Shown here piece after piece: positions 8,116-13,753 of a stretch of DNA of 38,562 bases. Source of the stretch: JAGMDK01 sp023128695 (GTDB taxonomy: Bacteria; Planctomycetota; Phycisphaerae; UBA1845; Fen-1342). The first letter of the stretch is position 1. Every line of letters starts with the position of its first letter. The stretch is from assembly GCA_030628805.1 (NCBI GenBank), contig DAOVQG010000005.1, forward strand, positions 1 to 38,562, given 5' to 3'. Made by a program: the position numbers and the translations under genes. The notes beneath the pieces are model-generated. The model was given only the letters and a program-made list of their open reading frames with translations, ran no database searches and was not told the DNA's origin.

Positions 8116-8144
8116 TTGTTTGTTCCACGAATATGTGTTATACT
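8116..8144 (+). promoter_or_regulatory. Candidate sigma70-type promoter, plus strand
   Basis: TTGTTT (8116-8121) and TATACT (8139-8144) are separated by exactly 17 nt in a locally AT-rich patch. It points away from the flanking minus-strand genes and has no plus-strand gene downstream, only the terminator-like hairpin at 8214-8235. Confidence 0.5.
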
Positions 8145-8150
8145 TAAATA

Positions 8151-8235
8151 AGCCTGTATCGGGCAAACGCCGGCTACACGCCGTGTATTTGGGTGGTCTA
8201 TCCTCCCGAATCTAGCCCGCTACGGGCTTTATCTT
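8151..8235 (+). ncRNA. Candidate small RNA antisense to the end of the DUF3800 gene
   Basis: The predicted transcript runs from the promoter at 8116-8144 to a terminator-like hairpin (AGCCCG, loop CTA, CGGGCT, then TTATCTT), about 80-85 nt. An internal imperfect hairpin, GGGTGG with CCTCCC, lies near 8190-8207. The 3' part overlaps the last codons of the minus-strand DUF3800 gene. It matches no RNA family I recognise; this is a prediction from layout alone. Confidence 0.35.
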
Positions 8236-9036
8236 CTGCATTTCCAAGCGGTTATGATCGCTGTACCATTCACCATAGGGCTTGTGGCGCATGTCGTCGA
8301 GGTCCATGATGAGCCTGAAGTCGTCGGCTAGCATATTGAAGAACCGCACTTCGGCGCGCTCGTACAAGCGCTGCAACGCCCAGAGATAGTAGTCGATCAC
8401 CTGCAACCCAGCGCGCTCCGACGGGTACGCCGACTCGACGACCGCGGGACGATCCGACGGTATTTTCCATGTGGCTTCGAAGTTCCGCTTGGCTTTGGCG
8501 ATTGCGCTTTCAAGCGCTTCCTGGCGTTCCGACTTACCGCGGCGGGCGAACACGATCCGGTTCTCCTCAGCCTTGTGGAGCAGGTTCTTGAACAGTCGTT
8601 TGACGAGGTTATCATAGATATCGTTCTGTGACAGCTTGCGCCCGTGGGTCCGATGGACGAACCGCGCGTGTTCCGCGACGTCGGCCTTGCGTCGGATCGC
8701 GACCCGGACCTTCGCTCCAAAGCTCGGGAGGAGCTTGAACACCTCGCGTCGGACTTCAGGCAAGTCATCCTTAGCGTGGAAGCACAGGGCCGTCTTGCCC
8801 GCTCCAGGTCGCATCGACGGGACATCATTGAAGTAAGGATCGCGCAACAGTTCTGTCCGAAGGTCTCCCAGCGCCCGACGGACCGCCGGCGGGCTTGGCA
8901 GGTATGCGACGCCGACCATGAAGACCCGCGAAACACCCTCCCTACCAATGATCACCCGACCGCGCTTGTTGAACAGGGTCAAGTCGCCCGCTTCGTCCAC
9001 GTAGTAGTGTCGAACATCGGGCGCCGGTTGACTCAT
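8212..9036 (-). CDS. DUF3800 domain protein
   Basis: 274 residues of the DUF3800 type, recognised from the N-terminal YYVDEAGD motif, the central LCFHAKDD and the C-terminal VIDYYLWALQRLYER helix. The conserved acidic residues (DEAGD, KDD) suggest a metal-dependent nuclease-like fold, but no activity is established from sequence here. DUF3800 genes are often found in mobile or defence-linked regions, which fits the neighbours: an R-M remnant, a RAYT and R-M tail modules. The ATG at 9036 overlaps the TGA of module T4 (AAATGAG), implying translational coupling to whatever reads through that tail. The 3' end overlaps the candidate plus-strand RNA. Confidence 0.8.
   Translation of the reverse strand: MSQPAPDVRHYYVDEAGDLTLFNKRGRVIIGREGVSRVFMVGVAYLPSPPAVRRALGDLRTELLRDPYFNDVPSMRPGAGKTALCFHAKDDLPEVRREVFKLLPSFGAKVRVAIRRKADVAEHARFVHRTHGRKLSQNDIYDNLVKRLFKNLLHKAEENRIVFARRGKSERQEALESAIAKAKRNFEATWKIPSDRPAVVESAYPSERAGLQVIDYYLWALQRLYERAEVRFFNMLADDFRLIMDLDDMRHKPYGEWYSDHNRLEMQKIKPVAG
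8214..8235 (+). terminator. Rho-independent-type terminator, plus strand
   Basis: AGCCCG (8214-8219) and CGGGCT (8223-8228) form a perfect 6-bp stem with a 3-nt loop, followed by TTATCTT. In the minus direction the hairpin is not followed by a T-run, so it suits a plus-strand transcript. Confidence 0.5.
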
Positions 9037-9146
9037 TTGGCTGCCTCCTCGACGATCGCGATCTCCTCGTCGGTCAGGCCGTAGAGCTTGTAGACCAGCC
9101 GGTCGACCGCTGTCGTCGTTGCTGAGAGTTGCTTGTGGAGATCGAG
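9033..9146 (-). repeat. R-M 3'-end module T4
   Basis: Encodes LDLHKQLSATTTAVDRLVYK and then LYGLTDEEIAIVEEAAK before TGA. It is the only module in frame with an R-M gene body fragment. Compared with T2 it lacks about 15 residues in the middle. Its stop overlaps the DUF3800 start. Confidence 0.75.
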
Positions 9147-9153
9147 CCCCCGA

Positions 9154-9429
9154 TCAGAACCGCGAGCGTCAGCGACCGGTCTCGCATCAGAACCGCGAGC
9201 GTAAGCGACCGGCCCCAGAACAGAACCGCGAGCGTCAGCGACCGGCTCGATGCCGTCGGGCGCCGCCGCACGTTTGGCCCGTCGCTGACGCTCGGGGTAC
9301 TGATCGGCCCGTTGCTGACGCTCGGGGTACTGATCGGCCCGTCGCTCACGCTCGGGGTACTGATCGGCCCGTCGCTTACGCTCGGGGTACTGCTCGGCCC
9401 GTCGCTTACGCTCCGGGCTCTGATTGGGA
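9154..9429. repeat. REP-like array D, three direct plus five inverted copies
   Basis: Three direct copies (9156-9246), the same spacer as array C, then five contiguous 30-bp inverted units (9280-9429). It shares a 66-bp identical block with array C. It sits where the catalytic and target-recognition regions of the R-M gene should be. Confidence 0.85.
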
Positions 9430-9455
9430 CGTCCGGTACGGGGCCCGGACGCTAC
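9430..9455 (-). repeat. GTAGCG-hairpin repeat, copy H2, at the R-M breakpoint
   Basis: Read on the minus strand: GTAGCG, then stem CGTCCGG/CCGGACG with the same GCCCCGTA loop as H1. Compared with H1, one base pair changed on both sides (G:C to T:A), preserving the stem. It lies exactly at the truncation of the methylase coding sequence. Confidence 0.7.
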
Positions 9456-9839
9456 AAAAACGTCGGGGAACTCGGCTTGCCAGTCGAAGACGTTGATGCG
9501 GTAGCGCTCCTCCTCGTCAAACATGCTGAGCTGCTGGCCCTCGTAGAAGTCGGGGCCGATCAGTGAGTTGCCGCACTTGATGTTGTCCGACAGGTCGGGC
9601 AAGGCCCGCTCGTGGAACAAGCGCAGCGTCGAGCCGATCGTCTCGGCCGATTCGCCGTCCAGCACCTTCAATAGCAACGACAGCTTGGTCGTCTCCACCG
9701 CCTGGGGGTCGATGTCGACGCCGTAGATGTTGTTCAGGAGGATGCGTTTCTTCTCCTGCACCGTCAGCCGCCATTGGCCGCCGGCGCCCTGGTAGATGCG
9801 GTCGCGGTAGCCTTTGAGGCCGGTGGGTGAGATTGGCTT

Positions 9840-9905
9840 GGCCCGTCGCTCACGCTCGGGGTACTGATCGGCCCGTCGCTTACGCTCGGGGTACTGATCG
9901 GCGTC
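9840..9905 (-). repeat. REP-like array E, two copies
   Basis: Two contiguous 30-bp units follow directly on the ATG that overlaps the T3 stop, encoding DQYPERKRRA and DQYPERERRA. The T-module/array junction is the same as at T5/array C. Confidence 0.75.
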
Positions 9906-9907
9906 AC

Positions 9908-9978
9908 TCATTGCGTCGCCTCCTCGACGATGCGGATTTCGTCGTCGGTCAGGCCGTAGAGTTCGTAGACGAGCTGCC
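9908..9978 (-). repeat. R-M 3'-end module T3 (short copy)
   Basis: Encodes QLVYELYGLTDDEIRIVEEA and TQ before TGA. It begins directly after the TAG stop (9979-9981) of the 377-residue gene, so the upstream gene and the tail abut with no spacer. The stop overlaps the ATG of the next frame. Confidence 0.75.
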
Positions 9979-11112
9979 CTACCTGGCTTCAAACAGATCC
10001 CGCGCCGCCGGGGAGCTCTTGCCTGCCCAGCCAAGGTCATTGGTCCAGTGGGTCACGTTGTGCCGCAGCACGGGGATGACCATGCTAACGTATCCCAAGA
10101 GCGTTCTGAGGATGTAGTGATACTCCATCACGACCATTTCCTTGGCGTGGCCTGCCAACAGGGCATCCAGGTCGGTCGCGGGCTTGTGCTTCTTCCCAGA
10201 TGCGTGGACAACCTTCGCACCGTAGGCGAAGGCGTCCAGGTAACGCCAGGGAGGCAGATTGCTCTTACTGAACGGAGCGGTAACAGGTTGGTCAAGAAAT
10301 GCGTTGAACCGGGTGCGGTACCAGTTCACCCAATCATACGCTGGATGGTCGCGGGGACAGTGTTGGCTATGAATCTTACAGCATCGGTTGAATAGGTCAT
10401 CCGCCGAGCCCTTCGAGTAGAGCTGCCGAAACGGGAGGATCACAGCCATGCAGTCTTCGTGTACGGGCAGAACAGCGTTGTACTTCTCCTTAGCGACGGC
10501 AGAGACCACACACCGGGCCTGAAGCCATCGACTTCGGGCCAACTGGGCATAGACATCCGACAAGTGCGCCATCAGTTCTGCATGGGCCGGCTTCCACAAC
10601 TCTGGCCGTATAGGTTCAGCGGGTCCGCAACGCAGAATGGATTCGGGCTCGTCAAGAACGATTGAGATTGCTCCCGCCCCATGCTTCCGCTTGGCCTCCT
10701 CGTCGAACACCTGGACCAGCGAGATTGGATGTTGGGTCTCGTCTTCGAAATAGCTGTTCGGGGCAAGCGCCACGCTCAAAAAGGCGCAGGCGTCCTGGGC
10801 GTCGGCAAAAAGGTTGTTTTCGTCAGCCACATAATCGAACAGGTGTCGATACTGGAGAATCTGCTTGCTGGTTCCGCTGCTACCGCCTAACTCATGCGAC
10901 ACGCGGGTCTCGCCCACTGGCATATCCGGAGGGGGGCCTTCATCGTGGCGTTTGTGGGCGCACAGACGCAGGACTTCCTGAGCCTCCGCATCCGTGGAGC
11001 GGGCATAGTTGAAACGGTGCCATTTCCGCTTGAAGGGAAATCGCTCGGCCGCCGCCCTGTCATAAACAAGGATCAGCCAGGTAACAATCGGCTTACTATC
11101 GACTGTGTTCAC
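9979..11112 (-). CDS. Unrecognised 377-residue accessory protein
   Basis: I do not recognise the family. The protein is soluble-looking, with no signal peptide or membrane segment. It is rich in His, Trp and Cys in its second half (RCCKIHSQHCPRDH near residues 245-258, and YDWVNWYRTRFNAFLDQ), which could hold metal or nucleic acid; that is only a suggestion. The start is a GTG at 11112 with an excellent AGGAGG 7 nt upstream, so it is probably a real, expressed gene. It lies between two R-M tail modules: T2 ends 36 nt upstream, and T3 begins at the base after its stop. The setting suggests a defence or mobile accessory role (inference). Confidence 0.65.
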   Translation of the reverse strand: MNTVDSKPIVTWLILVYDRAAAERFPFKRKWHRFNYARSTDAEAQEVLRLCAHKRHDEGPPPDMPVGETRVSHELGGSSGTSKQILQYRHLFDYVADENNLFADAQDACAFLSVALAPNSYFEDETQHPISLVQVFDEEAKRKHGAGAISIVLDEPESILRCGPAEPIRPELWKPAHAELMAHLSDVYAQLARSRWLQARCVVSAVAKEKYNAVLPVHEDCMAVILPFRQLYSKGSADDLFNRCCKIHSQHCPRDHPAYDWVNWYRTRFNAFLDQPVTAPFSKSNLPPWRYLDAFAYGAKVVHASGKKHKPATDLDALLAGHAKEMVVMEYHYILRTLLGYVSMVIPVLRHNVTHWTNDLGWAGKSSPAARDLFEAR

Positions 11113-11148
11113 AATTGTCCTCCTGCATCCACGTTTTCCGTAGCGTCA

Positions 11149-11310
11149 CTATCCTTCGCCCTCCACGATCGCGATCTCCTCGTCAGTCAGGCCGTAGAGT
11201 TCGTAGACGAGTTGGTCGATCTGACGATCCGTCGCGTCAATCTGTCGCTGAATCGACGTCTTGGCGTGGGCCGTCTTCGTCGCAACGAGTTGTTTGTGCA
11301 GGTCGAGCAT
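11149..11310 (-). repeat. R-M 3'-end module T2 (longest copy, own ATG)
   Basis: An ATG-started 53-codon frame: MLDLHKQLVATKTAHAK, then SIQRQIDATDRQIDQLVYEL, YGLTDEEIAIVEGEG, TAG. It is the most complete tail and matches the C-terminus of Eco57I-type R-M proteins. It starts 10 nt after the stop of the PUR/HTH gene. It is the only module without an ATGA overlap; the next gene starts 36 nt later with its own Shine-Dalgarno. Confidence 0.75.
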
Positions 11311-11320
11311 CGTTTATCCA

Positions 11321-11773
11321 TCAAGAATCTTGCAAGCCGAGCTTGCGTAGACGCGACCGAATTGCACCCGCATTTCGTCCAAAGTCGCGCGCAAGCTCCC
11401 TTATGCCCCTGCCCTTCTCAAAGGCGGCCCGCAGCGCCTGGTCATCTTCTGGGGACCACGCCTTGTACGCGTTGGGGTAACGCTTGCGAATCTCGGCAAC
11501 CGTCCCTTTCTCCCTCTTACTGGTGGTGTTCGCGGGTCGGGGAGTTACGGCTGCGAGGTATTCCGCCGCCGCAGACAGTGCTTCCTGGAGCGCGTCCACG
11601 TAATCCGCGTCAATGACGATACGCGCGCGTTCTTCAGTGGCGTGTTTGGCTCGCGTTAGCTCGCTGAGACTCAGGAAGTGCGAGCCGTCGGGCATCTTCT
11701 TCACGTCGACGAACAGGGTGCGCGATCCGGCGGGGACGCGCAGGCTGAACACTTCGCGATAGGCTCTGCTCAT
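11321..11773 (-). CDS. PUR-like nucleic-acid-binding protein with Myb/SANT-type helix-turn-helix
   Basis: 150 residues in two parts. Residues 1-75 (REVFSLRVPAGSRTLFVDVK, FLSLSE, ARIVIDADYVDALQEAL) resemble the DUF3276/PUR-alpha fold, a small ssDNA/RNA-binding domain. Residues 100-148 (AWSPEDDQALRAAF, IRELARDFGRNAGAIRSRL) read as a SANT/Myb-like helix-turn-helix with the typical W-EDD and R-GAI-RL signature. Together they suggest a single-strand-sensing or DNA-binding regulator (inference). The ATG at 11773 overlaps the TGA of module T1 (CAATGAGC), and module T2 follows after 10 nt. Family assignment of the first half is by eye and needs a profile search. Confidence 0.65.
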   Translation of the reverse strand: MSRAYREVFSLRVPAGSRTLFVDVKKMPDGSHFLSLSELTRAKHATEERARIVIDADYVDALQEALSAAAEYLAAVTPRPANTTSKREKGTVAEIRKRYPNAYKAWSPEDDQALRAAFEKGRGIRELARDFGRNAGAIRSRLRKLGLQDS

Positions 11774-11880
11774 TGCGTCGCCTCCTCGACGATGCGGTTT
11801 TCGTTGTCGGTCAGGCCGTAGAGCTCGTAAACAAGCTGGTCAATCTGCCGGTCGGTGGCGTCGATCTGCCGCTGGAGCAT
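11770..11880 (-). repeat. R-M 3'-end module T1 (36-codon frame)
   Basis: An ATG-started frame encodes MLQRQIDATDRQIDQLVYEL, then YGLTDNENRIVEEATQ and TGA. Nothing of the R-M gene body lies upstream; the next gene in that direction is gdhA. Nucleotide differences from T3 are mainly at third codon positions. The stop overlaps the start of the PUR/HTH gene. Confidence 0.75.
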
Positions 11881-12140
11881 CACACTTCTCACCAGAAGTA
11901 ATGGTCATCGGCTTACGGGTTAATGCCGACGTTGTATCCGGCAACACCGAGATCAATGCCAGTGTAATCGTCCCCAACCGGTAGGCAAGGTGTCCCCAAC
12001 GGACCGGCAGCCCGAATGAAACCGTCTACCAGCAGATACAAACGGCTGCCCCACCTTATGAAAGACAGGTCAGCCGCTCGTTAATTCGCTACTCGCCACT
12101 CGCTATTCGCCACTCGCTACTCGCCACTCGCTACTAATTA
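11881..12140. other. Gene-free stretch ending in a simple repeat
   Basis: Nothing coding is supported. From 12083 to 12136 there is a short-period tract of CGCTACTCGCCACT / CGCTATTCGCCACT units abutting the end of gdhA. This is the upstream boundary of the accessory island. Confidence 0.5.
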
Positions 12141-13502
12141 TTACACCACGCCCTGGTCCATCATCGCGTTGGCGACCTTCAGGAAGCCGGCGATGTTGGC
12201 CCCGTTCACGTAGTTGCCGGGCGTGCCGTACTCTTCGGCGGTGGCGCGGCAGTTCTCGTGGATGTTGACCATGATGCTGTGCAGCTTCTGGTCAACCTCT
12301 TCCCGCGACCAAGACAGCCGCATCGAGTTCTGGCTCATCTCCAGACCCGAGACGGCCACGCCGCCGGCGTTGGCGGCCTTGCCGGGGCCGTAGAGGACCT
12401 TGTTTTCGAGGAAGACGTTGACGCCGTCCGGGGTGGTCGGCATGTTGGCGCCCTCGGAGACGCAGTAGCAGCCGTTCTTGACCAGCGTATTGGCGTCATT
12501 GATGTTGATCTCGTTCTGGGTCGCGGACGGCAGGGCCACCTCGCACTTGACAGCCCACAATGCGTTGTGATCGACCTTCGGATCGGCGGCCTGATACGTC
12601 GCCTTGGGATACTTGTCCGTGTACTCCTTGATCCGGCCGCGTTTGACGTTCTTGAGGTGCATGACGAACGCCAGCTTGTCGCGGTCGATGCCGTCCTCGT
12701 CGACGATGAAGCCGCTGGAGTCGGAGAAGGTGATCGGCTTGCCGCCCAGATCGAGCACCTTTTCGGTCGCGAACTGGGCCACGTTGCCCGAGCCGGAGAC
12801 GACGCAGCGCTTGCCGGCGAAGCTCTCGCCGCGGGTCTTGAGCATTTCCTCGGCGAAATAGACGGCGCCGTAGCCGGTGGCCTCGGGCCGGATCAGCGAG
12901 CCGCCCCAATTGAGGCCCTTGCCGGTCAGGACGCCCTCGAACTGGCGAGTGAGCTTCTTGTACTGGCCGAAGAGGAAGCCGATCTCGCGGCCGCCGACGC
13001 CGATGTCACCGGCGGGGACGTCGCAGTTGCCGCAGATGTGGTGGAAGAGCTCGCTCATGAAGGACTGGCAGAAGCTCATGACCTCGTTGTCGGACTTGCC
13101 CTTGGGGTCGAAGTCGGAGCCGCCCTTGCCGCCGCCCATGGGGAGCGTGGTCAGGGCGTTCTTGAAGACCTGCTCGAAGCCGAGGAACTTGATAATGCCG
13201 AGGTTGACCGAGGGGTGGAAGCGCAGGCCGCCCTTGTAGGGTCCGATGGCGCTGTTGTATTCCACCCTCATGCCGCGGTTGACCTGGACCTCCCCGCGGT
13301 CGTCCACCCATGGGACGCGGAACATGATGACCCGCTCGGGCTCGATGATGCGTTCCAGAATCTTGGCCTTGCGGTACTCGGGATGCCGCTCCAGCACTGG
13401 CATCAGCGACTCGACGATCTCTTGGACCGCTTGGTGGAATTCCGGCTCCCCCGGATTCTTAGCGATCACGTCCTCCATGAACGCCCATGCCGCACCTGAC
13501 AT
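12141..13502 (-). CDS. gdhA: Glutamate dehydrogenase, NADP-type hexameric family
   Basis: Interconverts glutamate with 2-oxoglutarate and ammonium. At 453 residues it matches the bacterial GdhA length (about 447-450). Seen: MRVEYNSAIGPYKGGLRF, the catalytic-lysine region PMGGGKGGSDFDPKGKSD, DIGVGGREIGF, GLNWGGSLIRPEATGYG, and the Rossmann-fold segment VVSGSGNVAQF. The ATG at 13502 follows GGGAGAAAGCGG. It is the last gene of the minus-strand set nuoE-nuoF-nuoG/hoxU-gltB-like-gdhA, separated from its neighbour by 251 bp that hold a repeat hairpin, so it could be co-transcribed or have its own promoter. NADP preference is inferred from the subfamily, not from a visible residue. Confidence 0.95.
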   Translation of the reverse strand: MSGAAWAFMEDVIAKNPGEPEFHQAVQEIVESLMPVLERHPEYRKAKILERIIEPERVIMFRVPWVDDRGEVQVNRGMRVEYNSAIGPYKGGLRFHPSVNLGIIKFLGFEQVFKNALTTLPMGGGKGGSDFDPKGKSDNEVMSFCQSFMSELFHHICGNCDVPAGDIGVGGREIGFLFGQYKKLTRQFEGVLTGKGLNWGGSLIRPEATGYGAVYFAEEMLKTRGESFAGKRCVVSGSGNVAQFATEKVLDLGGKPITFSDSSGFIVDEDGIDRDKLAFVMHLKNVKRGRIKEYTDKYPKATYQAADPKVDHNALWAVKCEVALPSATQNEININDANTLVKNGCYCVSEGANMPTTPDGVNVFLENKVLYGPGKAANAGGVAVSGLEMSQNSMRLSWSREEVDQKLHSIMVNIHENCRATAEEYGTPGNYVNGANIAGFLKVANAMMDQGVV

Positions 13503-13753
13503 CCGCTTTCTCCCTGGAGAATCTCAGAACCTGGAATACATAGGTCAACCTTCTCCGCCCCACCCAAGATCCAGTCGCTTCCCATGCAGTCCGCCGCAAA
13601 AGTGCTGTAGCGTCAGGCCTCCGTGCCTGACGTCATCACACGCGTGTGTTTTCCCGCATTCCACGGCTGGTACTGGGTCCGGCCGCTACGTTCAACGACC
13701 GACCCCGACTTTGCGGCGGTCTGTTTGGAGGGGGATCGTGTCTTTCCTTCGTT
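13503..13753. other. gltB-like/gdhA spacer with two hairpins
   Basis: A stem formed by GCGTCAGGC and GCCTGACG around CTCCGT (about 13611-13634) and the H4 repeat lie here, with no gene. The hairpins may attenuate read-through into gdhA, but no T-run is evident. Confidence 0.4.
13664..13690 (-). repeat. GTAGCG-hairpin repeat, copy H4
   Basis: Read on the minus strand: GTAGCG, then CGGCCGG, 8-nt loop ACCCAGTA, then CCAGCCG, giving a 7-bp stem with one G-T pair. The loop has diverged from the H1/H2 loop while the stem is kept. Confidence 0.55.

Larger units (their letters stand above)
9033..9911 (-). pseudogene. Gutted type IIG R-M/N6-adenine methylase gene
   Basis: About 120 residues (9458-9830) match the core of Eco57I-type methylases: EKKRILLNNIYGVDIDPQAV, TKLSLLLKVLDGE, NIKCGNSLIGPDF, and NVFDWQAEFPDVF. 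Intact relatives have the SAM-binding motif I upstream and continue straight into a G-FD-IGNPPY catalytic motif, a target-recognition domain and then the tail. Here motif I is absent, the gene breaks just before NPPY at a GTAGCG hairpin (9430-9455), REP-like array D fills the gap, and only the tail T4 remains. The N-terminus (MSDADQYPER...) is translated array E. The frame is open for 292 residues but cannot encode a working methylase. Confidence 0.8.

Noticed and set aside
9280..9429. CRISPR-like array, second site
   Set aside because: Same reasons: no spacers, and it shares its centre with the 7.7-kb array.
7925..11880. Integron cassette array (tails as attC sites)
   Set aside because: The tails are coding sequence with third-position divergence, lack the paired R/L core sites and the GTTRRRY core of attC, and no integrase is in the window.
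12258..13499. Long plus-strand open frame of 413 codons
   Set aside because: It is the antisense shadow of gdhA, a common effect of high GC with biased third positions.
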